Notes: a model not told the origin generated them from the sequence alone. 38,415 nt of DNA from M30B66 sp040882555 (GCA_040882555.1 JBBEBC010000039.1:1-38415), one strand, 5' to 3'; numbered from the stretch's first letter, positions 8,953-17,075 are shown. Numbers and translations are program-made.

Positions 8953-8975
8953 TGTTGTGGCGATAACTTGCCATA

Positions 8976-10268
8976 ATGATACAAGGTGTTACAGAGAAGG
9001 TCTTTCATTTTATATGGCAATTTAGACTCTACAAGGAAGATGATCTTCGATTAACAAACGGATCTAAATTAAATGTCATTACGCCTGGGATGTATCATCA
9101 AGATTCAGGACCAGATTTCATGCATGCAAAAGTTCGAATCGATGACACCTTGTGGGTAGGAAATGTTGAGTTACATCTTAAATCATCAGATTGGAAGAAG
9201 CATAATCATCATACTGACTCTTCCTATGATTCGGTCATTTTACATGTTGTGATTCATCATGATGAGGAAGTATTTGAAAAGTTTGGAAACGCAATTCCGG
9301 TTTTGGAGTTAAGGAGCAAAATCTCCCCTACTTTAATAGATCGTTGGAATATCATGAATTCAGGTATGTTCCCAATTCCATGTTTTGAAATTGGCAGAGT
9401 GGATGTGCTTACTATGAATAATTGGATGGATCGACTTGTTGTAGAACGTCTTGAATCGAGATCAGAACAAATAAAGGTTATTCTTAAATCATGCCGATTC
9501 GACTGGCAGGAGACTTTTCATGTTTTTCTTTTCAGAGCAATGGGGTTGGGTGTTAATGCACTGCCATTCGAATTAACTGCTCGAAGAGTTCCGTATAGTT
9601 TGATTTATCAGTATAGACATTCCATATTTCAATTGGAAGCCTTACTGTTTGGTGTTAGCGGATTACTGCCAGTTGATCAAGAAAATGGCTATGTTCATGC
9701 CTTATTGAAAGAATATGAATTCCTGTCAAGAAAGCATAGGTTAAAGCCTATAGAGGTTCATTTATGGAAATTTTTAAGAATGCGGCCAATGAATTTTCCA
9801 ACTGTCAGAATAGCTCAGAGTGCGGCAATACATTCGGGACAATTGCTAAATCCAGATGCCTTGTGTGAGATGACATCGGTAGATCAAATATTGAAGGTAT
9901 TAAAGGGTCAGGCTTCGGAATATTGGAACAATCACTATCGTTTTAACGAAGTTTCTGATTACAGGAAGAAATTGATAGGGAATGAATCTGCAAGAGGTCT
10001 GATCATCAATGCAATTATTCCGGTGTTATTTGAATATTCAAGATTTAGAGGAAACCAAAATCTTCGTGAAAGATGCCTTGACTGGCTTTATCAAATAAAG
10101 CAAGAAGACAATACGATCATTCGAAAATGGATTGAATTTGGAGTGAAGCCTACTTCGGCTGCACAATCGCAGGCTTTGGTTCAATTGAGAAAAAGTTACT
10201 GTGATGAGAGACGCTGTCTCGACTGTGCTGTTGGACACCGTCTTTTGAAAGATACATTGAAGAGTTAG
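8976..10268 (+). CDS. DUF2851 family protein
   Basis: A 430-residue predicted cytosolic protein of a family found mainly in Bacteroidota, with no established function. Characteristic segments are the N-terminal FHFIWQFRLY, the TPGMYHQDSGPDFMHAKV block, and VGNVELHLKSSDWKKHNHH followed by VILHVVIHH (about residues 60-95). These acidic and histidine residues in beta strands look like a metal-dependent active site, possibly nuclease-like, but that is inference only. The C-terminus carries CDERRCLDCAVGHRLL, three cysteines that could bind metal. No signal peptide is present. It stands alone on the + strand and converges on apaG 26 bp beyond its stop. Confidence 0.88.
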   Translation: MIQGVTEKVFHFIWQFRLYKEDDLRLTNGSKLNVITPGMYHQDSGPDFMHAKVRIDDTLWVGNVELHLKSSDWKKHNHHTDSSYDSVILHVVIHHDEEVFEKFGNAIPVLELRSKISPTLIDRWNIMNSGMFPIPCFEIGRVDVLTMNNWMDRLVVERLESRSEQIKVILKSCRFDWQETFHVFLFRAMGLGVNALPFELTARRVPYSLIYQYRHSIFQLEALLFGVSGLLPVDQENGYVHALLKEYEFLSRKHRLKPIEVHLWKFLRMRPMNFPTVRIAQSAAIHSGQLLNPDALCEMTSVDQILKVLKGQASEYWNNHYRFNEVSDYRKKLIGNESARGLIINAIIPVLFEYSRFRGNQNLRERCLDWLYQIKQEDNTIIRKWIEFGVKPTSAAQSQALVQLRKSYCDERRCLDCAVGHRLLKDTLKS

Positions 10269-10294
10269 CAACGAACTCAGATAAATAGACCCAA

Positions 10295-10681
10295 TTAATT
10301 CAAACGATATGGAACAGTCATTCTGAATTCAGGAATTTGAACGTTGAATGCCTCGCCATCAACCAAACGTTCGAAAGCGTATGAGCCTTTCATTTTTCCG
10401 AACTCAGACTTCAGATTACAAGCCGATTCATATTCATAAATTTCATTTGGACGAAGAACTGGCTGCTGTCCAACTACCCCAGCGCCTTCAACATCTCTTT
10501 TTTCTGAGATGGAATCAACAATGTTCCAATTACGTCTTAATAATTGAACATCATAATCACCTGTGTTTTCAATTTTAATCTTGTAAGTGAACAAGTAGTA
10601 CATTTTTGAAGGATCAGAATACAATTCCTGAAAGTTCGTTTCAACTGTAACGCGAATTCCGTGAGTAACTTGTGTGATCAT
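10295..10681 (-). CDS. apaG: ApaG-domain protein
   Basis: A 128-residue single-domain protein of the ApaG family, with an Fn3-like beta-sandwich. The family is linked to cobalt/magnesium resistance and diadenosine tetraphosphate levels in enterobacteria, but its biochemical role is unsettled. Family features are GIRVTVETNFQ at the start, GVVGQQPVLRPNEIYEYES (the conserved glycine-rich G-x-x-G-x-x-P turn) and the GSYAFER segment. An in-frame ATG 48 bp upstream exists, but family members start near MITQVTHGIRV, so I use 10681. It is monocistronic; the nearest gene on the same strand starts at 12147 and ends 173 bp upstream. Confidence 0.93.
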   Translation of the reverse strand: MITQVTHGIRVTVETNFQELYSDPSKMYYLFTYKIKIENTGDYDVQLLRRNWNIVDSISEKRDVEGAGVVGQQPVLRPNEIYEYESACNLKSEFGKMKGSYAFERLVDGEAFNVQIPEFRMTVPYRLN

Positions 10682-10702
10682 AATTTCTGTGTTTTGTTGA
10701 TG

Positions 10703-10734
10703 CAATGTTAGGTACATTTCATAATACAAAACAA
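10703..10734 (-). promoter_or_regulatory. Possible apaG promoter
   Basis: Read on the - strand, TAACATTG (10710 to 10703) is one base off TAnnTTTG. TTG triplets lie 16 and 21 bp upstream. Neither spacing equals the 18-19 bp seen at the better promoters in this window. Confidence 0.25.
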
Positions 10735-10854
10735 ATCCGACAGTCCTAAGAGTCTTGATACTGTAGGAGTTTAGATAGGATTAGTGAATAATTGCCTTAT
10801 AACGTTACAAATATGGCAAAAATCTTACATATAAATTACAAGTAAATTCATTTT

Positions 10855-12147
10855 TTATCTAATTCCTCTTGAATTTATTTGTGAAATACCAACTAGCTCA
10901 TCGAATACTTCTGTGTATTGCCTGGTATAGAAGAAAATCATGTAATCATTTTCAGTTTCAAAATGGCTTCCCTCGATATAACTGATATCCCCAACAGACC
11001 CATTTGAAGGTAAAAAAATGTAACTGTAGTTGTAAATTCCTTGCTTCAGTAAGATACGAGAGCGATAGCTCTTAGAAGGGTAATCATAGACTAATTTGAA
11101 TTCATCTTTGAAGTTCCAGTCCGATAACGCACCAAATATGAAAAGGTTTCCATTAACAACAGGAGCTTCGAAAGGCAGCGTAAATTTCACCCAAGTATAA
11201 TCTGCATCTAGTTCAGGTTCAGTTCCGTCAGAATTCCTAATAAAAAATCTTCCATTTGCTTCCTTTAGATTTCTGTAGCTGTCAAATGTCCTTAATGGAT
11301 CAATCAATAAATTAGTAACCACTAAATCTGAATCCCGTTGAAAATTTGAAACTCTGTCGCTTTGCATTCTCAAGCTTCTTATATCAGCCCACCTGAATTC
11401 ATTGCCAGATAAAAAGCAATTTCTTCCATCGTCATAGTTGTAATTAATAGATTGCTTATTAAAAGAGAGAGGTGTTAAGCTAATTGCATTATCCCACCTA
11501 CCATTTTGTCGAATAATTAGTTTAGTAGAGGAAGGGACATTTATTAACGACAAGCTGGCAATGTTTACATTCACATCAACTTCCTGATGCGTATCCATTA
11601 GATTAACAGGTATAGTCCTTCTTACCGAAGCAGAAACAGAAGCATCCTGTTTAAAAACCATGAACCTTCGGGTAAGCACAATATTATCAGGGTTTCCATC
11701 TTCAAAAACTTTTATGATATAGTTGCCGCTCAACAAAATCTCCATTTGGTTACTCGGAAAAACTAGGCTATAGTGAATATATTGTTGCCGCGTATTGAAA
11801 GAGTATTCGAAATCTTGAACAAAATCCTGTTGTAGACCTTGAATAGCCCTTGAGAGCATCACCCGTGAGGGTTTCCAATCGCCATTACAATGCTCAAGAG
11901 AATAATAATACTGTCTTTGAATAGGGTCTAAATCGTCAAATTGAAGATGAAGTCTAGTGCCACTATTCAACTCGATAAGAGGAGAAGAACCATCTACGCC
12001 TTCTTGTTGAAGAATAACTGTTCTAATGTTTGGTCTAAAAGTACAATCAGTGTAGCGGAGACTATCAATTTGAGCAAATGCAACATGTAACTGAAGCATA
12101 AAAGATAAGGACAACAAAAGCGATAGTATTTTCTTAAAATTCATCAT
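10855..12147 (-). CDS. T9SS plug-domain protein (DUF5103 family)
   Basis: About 430 residues with a signal peptide (MMNFKKILSLLL to HVAFAQ). It matches the family formerly called DUF5103, now named after the plug protein that closes the SprA translocon channel of the type IX secretion system on its periplasmic side. Visible family traits are the opening of the mature protein (RYTDCTFRPNIRTV), FDDLDPIQRQYYYSLEHCNGDW, and the repeated aromatic/Asn beta strands ending near YIEGSHFETENDY. The longer reading frame from 12240 would overlap the divergent tex gene and lacks a signal-peptide start, so I use the ATG pair at 12147/12144. It is divergent from tex with only 45 bp between the start codons. 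Confidence 0.88.
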   Translation of the reverse strand: MMNFKKILSLLLSLSFMLQLHVAFAQIDSLRYTDCTFRPNIRTVILQQEGVDGSSPLIELNSGTRLHLQFDDLDPIQRQYYYSLEHCNGDWKPSRVMLSRAIQGLQQDFVQDFEYSFNTRQQYIHYSLVFPSNQMEILLSGNYIIKVFEDGNPDNIVLTRRFMVFKQDASVSASVRRTIPVNLMDTHQEVDVNVNIASLSLINVPSSTKLIIRQNGRWDNAISLTPLSFNKQSINYNYDDGRNCFLSGNEFRWADIRSLRMQSDRVSNFQRDSDLVVTNLLIDPLRTFDSYRNLKEANGRFFIRNSDGTEPELDADYTWVKFTLPFEAPVVNGNLFIFGALSDWNFKDEFKLVYDYPSKSYRSRILLKQGIYNYSYIFLPSNGSVGDISYIEGSHFETENDYMIFFYTRQYTEVFDELVGISQINSRGIR

Positions 12148-12152
12148 AATTG

Positions 12153-12160
12153 CGAAGGTA
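12153..12160 (-). promoter_or_regulatory. -7-like box TACCTTCG before the plug gene
   Basis: On the - strand TACCTTCG ends 5 nt before the first ATG of the plug gene. It has the same TTCG ending as the box before prfA. There is no TTG at the expected distance. If real, the mRNA would be nearly leaderless. Confidence 0.3.
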
Positions 12161-12180
12161 CATCTGCAAGATTGAATTCT

Positions 12181-12188
12181 CATATTTG
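12181..12188 (+). promoter_or_regulatory. -7-like box CATATTTG before tex
   Basis: CATATTTG is one base off TAnnTTTG and ends 4 nt before the chosen tex ATG. The upstream TTG element is not at the usual distance. This site and the plug-gene box share the 45-bp divergent gap. Confidence 0.3.
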
Positions 12189-12192
12189 CAAT

Positions 12193-14316
12193 ATGAATTT
12201 TTACAACGCTTTTCAAACTAGAACTGGTATAGAAACCCATTTTCTTAAAGCAACACGCGACTTGCTGGAAACCGGTAGTACAATTCCTTTCTTGGCTAGG
12301 TATAGGAAAGAAAGGACAGGAGGGATGGATGAAATAATGCTTGAGGATTTCCGGGATAGCTTAGCTCTTGAGCTTAAATTCGAAGAAAGGAAGTCAGCTA
12401 TTATTAAAAGTTTGGAAGAATTAGGTGTATTCGACTCCAAACTTAAATCAGAAGTTGAATTGTGTTTGACGTTGGTAGAGTTAGAAGATTTTTATTTACC
12501 CTATAAACCAAAACGAAAAACCAAAGCTTCAATGGCACGCGAAAAAGGACTTCAAGCTTTGGCAGACCAGCTTTATTCTCAGGTTTTGATGGATGTGTTC
12601 AATCGAGCTAAGGATTTCCTTAATAAGGAAGTGAAAAATGTAGAAGAAGCATTGCAGGGAGCTAGAGATATAATTGCTGAGCGCATAAGCGAGGATAAAT
12701 TAGTGAGAGAATTAGTCAGAGAAGAGTATAAAAGATTCGCTGTACTGAGCTCAAAAGTTAAGAAGTCTAAGGAAGAAGAAGGAATTAAATTTCAGGATTA
12801 TTTTGATTTTCATCAGCAATTGTCACGAATTCCTTCTCATCGTTTTTTAGCCATTCTTCGAGGAAATGATCAAGGTTTTCTTAGAATTTCAGCCTCGCCC
12901 AACGAGGAGAAATTACTATATCAATTAAAAAGGATGATAATCAAAGGTGAAGATCAGGCATCCCAGCAAGTTGAAGAAGCACTTCAAGATTCATACAAGC
13001 GTCTATTGCATCCATCGATTGAAACTGAAGTAATTAATGCGGCGAAAATTGAAGCTGACGAAGCAGCAGTAAAAATATTTGCTTCCAACCTTCAGCAATT
13101 GCTAATGGGAGCGCCATTAGGTGAAAAGAGAATTTTAGCAGTTGATCCAGGTTTTCGATCAGGATGCAAATTAGTTTGCTTAGATGAACAAGGAAAATTA
13201 TTACATAATGAAACAATCTATCCCCATCCACCCCAAAACCAAGAAAAGCAATCAATGGCAAAGCTCTCATCCCTTATAGAAGTATATAAGATTGATGCAG
13301 TAGCAATTGGAAATGGAACAGCTGGTAGAGAAACAGAACAGTTAATTCAAAGAATGCGGTTACCAGCCAATTTAAAAGTATTTGTGGTTAGTGAAAATGG
13401 AGCGTCAGTTTATTCAGCATCAGCGATAGCGAGAAAAGAATTTCCTGAATTTGATGTTACAGTGAGAGGCGCAGTAAGTATCGGGCGCAGACTCCAAGAC
13501 CCTTTAGCAGAATTAGTTAAAATAGATCCCAAGAGCGTTGGAGTGGGTCAGTATCAACACGATGTAGAACAAAATCTACTATCCTCCAGATTAGATGATG
13601 TTGTTACAAGATGTGTAAATCAGGTAGGAGTGAATTTAAACACAAGCTCAGCAGCATTATTAAGATATGTGGCGGGCTTAGGTCCATCATTGGCTGAGTC
13701 TATAGTTGATTTTCGGAATCACAATGGTGCGTTTAAAAATCGAGAAGATCTTCTTCAGGTGCCTCGATTAGGTAAAAAAGCTTTTGAGCAAGCAGCAGGC
13801 TTTTTAAGAATTGTTGACGGAGACGAACTATTAGATAATAGTTCAGTGCATCCAGAAAGTTATCCAATAGTTCAAAGCATGGCTGAATTCCTGAACATAC
13901 AAGTTAGGGACCTCATTGGCAATTCCGAATTAATAAAGCAAATTGATGCTAAAAAGTTTGTAAAAGCCAGCATTGGTTTACCAACGATAACAGATATCCT
14001 TAAGGAGTTGGAAAAGCCAGGGAAAGATCCTAGAAAACGAAGTGGAATAGTTGAATTTGATAGATCAGTTAGGAAAATCTCTGATTTGAAAGAAGGGATG
14101 ATTTTACCCGGCATAGTGACCAATATTACAGCCTTTGGTGCCTTTGTGGATGTGGGTGTAAAGCAAGACGGATTAGTCCATGTATCACAGATAGCAGATC
14201 GGTTTATAAAAGACCCGATGGAAGTTTTATCGCTTCATCAAGAGGTAAAAGTTAAAGTAATGTCGGTAGATGAGGCGCGAAAGCGCATTGCCTTCTCATT
14301 GAAAGGAGTTAAGTAA
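12193..14316 (+). CDS. tex: Tex family transcription accessory / RNA-binding protein
   Basis: A 707-residue cytosolic protein of the Tex (S1, YqgF-like, HhH) family, bacterial relative of eukaryotic Spt6. In order: N-terminal helical region with TIPFLARYRKERTGGMDE (about 30-47); the YqgF/RuvC-like domain starting at ILAVDPGFRSGCKLV (about 315-330); helix-hairpin-helix motifs (VGVNLNTSSAALLRYVAGLG and VPRLGKKAFEQAAGF); and a C-terminal S1 domain (LKEGMILPGIVTNITAFGAF, ending SLKGVK). I choose the ATG at 12193 because homologues begin close to this point and the seven upstream codons lie within the divergent promoter gap. Confidence 0.96.
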   Translation: MNFYNAFQTRTGIETHFLKATRDLLETGSTIPFLARYRKERTGGMDEIMLEDFRDSLALELKFEERKSAIIKSLEELGVFDSKLKSEVELCLTLVELEDFYLPYKPKRKTKASMAREKGLQALADQLYSQVLMDVFNRAKDFLNKEVKNVEEALQGARDIIAERISEDKLVRELVREEYKRFAVLSSKVKKSKEEEGIKFQDYFDFHQQLSRIPSHRFLAILRGNDQGFLRISASPNEEKLLYQLKRMIIKGEDQASQQVEEALQDSYKRLLHPSIETEVINAAKIEADEAAVKIFASNLQQLLMGAPLGEKRILAVDPGFRSGCKLVCLDEQGKLLHNETIYPHPPQNQEKQSMAKLSSLIEVYKIDAVAIGNGTAGRETEQLIQRMRLPANLKVFVVSENGASVYSASAIARKEFPEFDVTVRGAVSIGRRLQDPLAELVKIDPKSVGVGQYQHDVEQNLLSSRLDDVVTRCVNQVGVNLNTSSAALLRYVAGLGPSLAESIVDFRNHNGAFKNREDLLQVPRLGKKAFEQAAGFLRIVDGDELLDNSSVHPESYPIVQSMAEFLNIQVRDLIGNSELIKQIDAKKFVKASIGLPTITDILKELEKPGKDPRKRSGIVEFDRSVRKISDLKEGMILPGIVTNITAFGAFVDVGVKQDGLVHVSQIADRFIKDPMEVLSLHQEVKVKVMSVDEARKRIAFSLKGVK

Positions 14317-14348
14317 AAAGAATCCATACGAACTTTTTTAAGGTTATG

Positions 14349-14356
14349 TATGTTTG
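14349..14356 (+). promoter_or_regulatory. TATGTTTG box at the DUF2452 gene
   Basis: A perfect TAnnTTTG match ends 8 nt before the ATG at 14365 and overlaps the alternative ATG at 14350. No TTG occurs at the usual distance, so chance is possible in this AT-rich DNA. Confidence 0.25.
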
Positions 14357-14364
14357 TTGCACAT

Positions 14365-14817
14365 ATGCAGAAAGAAGACGAGTTCCATAATCCAATTGAC
14401 GGCACTAAGATAGCTCAAAATCCTGGCCTATTGCCTTACGCGCATACCTTGAGTAGTGGTGTGATAAAGCCAGCTGACAAGGGTAAAATAAAGAGCAATG
14501 CACTTCTTGCAATGGAGCAACAAACCGATATGCAATTAAGGCAATTGGAGGAGCAGATAAAACTTTTATATAAGCAAGCAAAAGATATAAAGGAGAGGAC
14601 AGATATTTCATTATGGATTTATGAAGCAGATATGGGATTTGATCCCTTGATAGGACATACTTATCATCTATATGAGAAGTCAGGAGGTAAACATTTTCTT
14701 TCAATGGTTGCACCAAGTGAGTGGGGCAGGAGCGGTTCCTCCAATATATTTGTTGCTACTGTAAAAATGATGGCAGATCATACTTGGGAGGTGCTGAAGA
14801 GGCATGATGAGGGTTAA
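14365..14817 (+). CDS. DUF2452 domain-containing protein
   Basis: A small cytosolic protein (150 residues from this start, 155 from the ATG at 14350) of the DUF2452 family, function unknown. Recognised by NPID near the N-terminus, GLLPYAHTLSSGVIKPADKG, a central helix (QLEEQIKLLYKQAKDIKER) and the C-terminal DPLIGHTYHLYEKSGGKHFLS with APSEWG. I prefer 14365 because the preceding MFVAH is not family-like and overlaps a promoter-type box; the choice is uncertain. It lies 48 bp after tex and may be read through from it. Confidence 0.85.
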   Translation: MQKEDEFHNPIDGTKIAQNPGLLPYAHTLSSGVIKPADKGKIKSNALLAMEQQTDMQLRQLEEQIKLLYKQAKDIKERTDISLWIYEADMGFDPLIGHTYHLYEKSGGKHFLSMVAPSEWGRSGSSNIFVATVKMMADHTWEVLKRHDEG

Positions 14818-14844
14818 AAAGTAGCTTTTCAATAAACGATCTAA

Positions 14845-14870
14845 TAGTTAAGGGTTTAAACCCTTAACTA
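14845..14870. repeat. 26-bp perfect palindrome with REP-like core
   Basis: A perfect inverted repeat centred on AAGGGTTTAAACCCTT, with outer arms TAGTT/AACTA. It shares the 16-bp core with the palindrome at 14981-15002, just upstream of the Y1 transposase. This is the arrangement expected of sites recognised by a REP-associated transposase. Confidence 0.85.
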
Positions 14871-14908
14871 AAAATAATATTTTCTTTTCTCAAAATCGAT
14901 TTTAAACA

Positions 14909-14936
14909 TTTATAAACGTGTATAAGCGTTTGTAAA
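14909..14936. repeat. Imperfect inverted repeat between the two REP-like palindromes
   Basis: TTTATAAACG and CGTTTGTAAA form 10-bp arms with one mismatch around an 8-nt spacer. It lies between the two palindromes upstream of the transposase gene. Confidence 0.45.
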
Positions 14937-14980
14937 ACAGCTATTTGCATGGTAGATTGTATTTTTGCGGCTTAACATTC

Positions 14981-15002
14981 TACAAGGGTTTAAACCCTTG
15001 TA
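14981..15002. repeat. 22-bp perfect palindrome with REP-like core
   Basis: A perfect inverted repeat with the same AAGGGTTTAAACCCTT core and outer arms TAC/GTA. It ends 18 bp before the transposase start codon, so it could also allow the enzyme to bind at its own promoter. Confidence 0.85.
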
Positions 15003-15020
15003 CCTAAACAAATAAATTTA

Positions 15021-15464
15021 ATGGCCCAGTCATACACCAAAATTTGGATTCATGCCGTTTGGACAACAAAAGATAAAAAACCAATCATTTATCCAAAAAT
15101 TGAAAGGAGATTACTCAAATTCCTTTCCGATGAACTTAATACAATGGACTGCCACGTGAAAATTATCAACGCCATGCCAGAGCATGTGCATTGCCTCTTT
15201 CTCCTTAATCCTCAAATATCTCTTTCAAATGTCATGAAAAATATTAAAGGTGGAAGTTCTCATTTTGTCAACTATCATAATCTTATTAAGGAAAAATTCT
15301 CTTGGCAAAATGGATATTCCGCTTTTGCAGTTTCAGATTCACTCATTAACCGAACAATTGCACTCATACAAAATCAAAAGACGTTTCATAAACTTTTTAC
15401 TTTTGAAACAGAGTTAAATAACTTATTTGAAAGTCATCAAATCGAAACCTACCAGTATAAATAG
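15021..15464 (+). CDS. REP-associated tyrosine transposase (Y1/HUH, IS200-like)
   Basis: A 147-residue single-domain Y1 transposase/relaxase-like protein. The HUH metal-binding motif is EHVHCLF (about residues 54-60), and the likely nucleophile is the tyrosine of WQNGYSAF (about residues 94-101). Such proteins cut single-stranded DNA at the foot of hairpins. The AAGGGTTTAAACCCTT palindromes just upstream fit the RAYT (REP-associated) group, commonly single-copy and often domesticated, better than a mobile IS200/IS605 element. No tnpB partner and no obvious right-end palindrome were seen. It ends at a bidirectional terminator shared with the convergent peptidase gene. Confidence 0.92.
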   Translation: MAQSYTKIWIHAVWTTKDKKPIIYPKIERRLLKFLSDELNTMDCHVKIINAMPEHVHCLFLLNPQISLSNVMKNIKGGSSHFVNYHNLIKEKFSWQNGYSAFAVSDSLINRTIALIQNQKTFHKLFTFETELNNLFESHQIETYQYK

Positions 15465-15478
15465 CTTTTGTTTAGCGA

Positions 15479-15512
15479 AAAAAAAGAGGACTGTTACCAG
15501 TCCTCCTTTTTT
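15479..15512. terminator. Bidirectional terminator between the transposase and the S8 peptidase gene
   Basis: A perfect 8-bp stem GAGGACTG-TTAC-CAGTCCTC (15486-15505) has an A tract on the left and a T tract on the right, so it can work in both directions for the two convergent genes. Confidence 0.9.
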
Positions 15513-15530
15513 AAATCGATAATAATTTAA

Positions 15531-17075
15531 TCAATAAGAAGCAGCTGCATTTACTGCTGCTTCAGCATTTATATTTCCATACCCTTTACTTGATGATGTT
15601 GAAGGATAGAATTGACTGGTGGTAATCATCGAACTTAAGACTTGGCTTTTGTTCAAATTTGGCTTGCTTCCCCACACAAGTGCTGCAATACCTGCTGTCA
15701 TAGCTGTTGCTGAAGAACTGCCTCCAACATATGATGGTGAATATCCAGATACATCAAGCGATAATGTATTTCTGTCCGAATTTGAATTTCTTTCCATCGG
15801 TATAGTAAAAACAACCTGGCTTCCATCATGGCAAGTACTACATGTGGAACCATTTTCCTTAACTCCTGTGACTGCTATACACGCTCCATATCTGGCAGGA
15901 TAAATAACTCCCCACCAGCTAGTCCAACTAAAGGAAGTTCCTGCTGCAGCAAAAATTAATTTCCCAAGATTGTTGGCATAATTCACTCCATCCTCTAAAA
16001 CCCCACTCGAGAAAGGGGTACCTATACTCATACTTATAATTTTGATATCAGATCTAGCTCCCATCCTAACTAAAGCATTTTTAACTCCTGTTCTTTCGGA
16101 GGACTTGTTTAACACTACATCTTCACAAGCTCTTATGAAATGCAAATTAGCTTTGTAAGCGATGCCTGTGCTTGCATTCAAATTATTCCTTGGCCCAACT
16201 GCTAAACCACTCATGCTGGTTCCGTGGCTACAACTCGCAAATGCCGATCCTCCAAATGTATAATCAGTTGTTACTGTTCTTCCTACAGAGGATAAACCAT
16301 TGTTAAATTGACTGTTTAATAATACTTGAGATGAACTGATTCCTGCGTCTATAACTCCAATAGTTATTCCTTGGCCCTGAGAAATATTCCAGGCATCAGG
16401 TATGTCAACGACAGGGAAATTCCATGGGAGACGAGCTGCTGGAGAGATAGTAGTATAGTCAGATCCATTTAATGCTTCATCTGATCCTCCGCATCCTGAT
16501 GATGATCTTGACGGGTCTTCAGGCCAGTAATCAAGGGGTTCTATATATCTTATGTTTTCCAAATTATACAATTTGGTAAGTATTTCCTTTGAAGTGAGAC
16601 GTATCGTAATGATTGGCAGGGTTTTGTCATCTTCAATAATGAACTCCGAATCTGCCACTTCTCGGCCTGCTTCTTTTTCTAACTCGGTCCGAATCAAATC
16701 TATTAATGCATTATGGACTGATTTCCACTCATCTTTACTTATATCAATCTGATGAATCATATTCGTTATATCACCAACTCCTACTGGCTTATAGCCGATA
16801 GCAACACTCTGGTCCCCATATTGAATGGCACTCCATAATGTTTTCAAATCCACCCATTCCCAATGGAAATCACCTCTTTGTTCTAAAGTTTGAATGACAA
16901 TCTCATCCACTTTTTGCTTTGAAAATGCAGCGCCTTCTGGGACTGCTGCAGGATTTGCTTTTTGTTTAAGCACATCTCCTGAAGGACTTACTTTCGATTG
17001 GTTTTCAATTTCATTTCGCTCGCATGCCGCCAGAAAAACAAGGGCACTTAATGTAAGCATGTAAAGTTTTTTCAT
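15531..17075 (-). CDS. Subtilisin-like (S8) serine peptidase, lipoprotein, with altered oxyanion position
   Basis: 514 residues. A lipoprotein signal ends in the lipobox LAAC (Cys18), so it should be anchored to a membrane by lipid. Residues about 45-185 form a non-catalytic pro-region. The subtilase domain follows: Asp243 in GITIGVIDAG, His284 in SCSHGTSMSG, Ser454 in GGSSSATAMTAG. All three catalytic residues are therefore present. The expected oxyanion-hole Asn of the usual AAGN motif is Thr380 (FAAAGTSFSW), an uncommon substitution that may slow or alter catalysis. There are Cys residues at 195, 282, 317, 399, 412 and 415 that could form disulphides. There is no C-terminal sorting domain. 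The gene is monocistronic and convergent with the transposase gene. Confidence 0.93.
   Translation of the reverse strand: MKKLYMLTLSALVFLAACERNEIENQSKVSPSGDVLKQKANPAAVPEGAAFSKQKVDEIVIQTLEQRGDFHWEWVDLKTLWSAIQYGDQSVAIGYKPVGVGDITNMIHQIDISKDEWKSVHNALIDLIRTELEKEAGREVADSEFIIEDDKTLPIITIRLTSKEILTKLYNLENIRYIEPLDYWPEDPSRSSSGCGGSDEALNGSDYTTISPAARLPWNFPVVDIPDAWNISQGQGITIGVIDAGISSSQVLLNSQFNNGLSSVGRTVTTDYTFGGSAFASCSHGTSMSGLAVGPRNNLNASTGIAYKANLHFIRACEDVVLNKSSERTGVKNALVRMGARSDIKIISMSIGTPFSSGVLEDGVNYANNLGKLIFAAAGTSFSWTSWWGVIYPARYGACIAVTGVKENGSTCSTCHDGSQVVFTIPMERNSNSDRNTLSLDVSGYSPSYVGGSSSATAMTAGIAALVWGSKPNLNKSQVLSSMITTSQFYPSTSSSKGYGNINAEAAVNAAASY

Noticed and set aside
12148..12240. Longer N-terminus for the plug-domain protein (start at 12240)
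   Set aside because: It would overlap the start of tex and hide a clean signal peptide that begins at 12147/12144.
14405..14716. 103-codon - strand frame opposite the DUF2452 gene
   Set aside because: Lies entirely within a recognised gene on the other strand and has no family-like sequence.
14815..14832. AAAAG/CTTTT hairpin after the DUF2452 gene
   Set aside because: Five weak pairs and no T tract beyond the stem; likely chance in AT-rich DNA.
15021..15464. Complete IS200/IS605 insertion sequence
   Set aside because: No tnpB, no right-end hairpin and no target-site evidence were seen; the palindromes fit a RAYT better, so only the gene and repeats are annotated.
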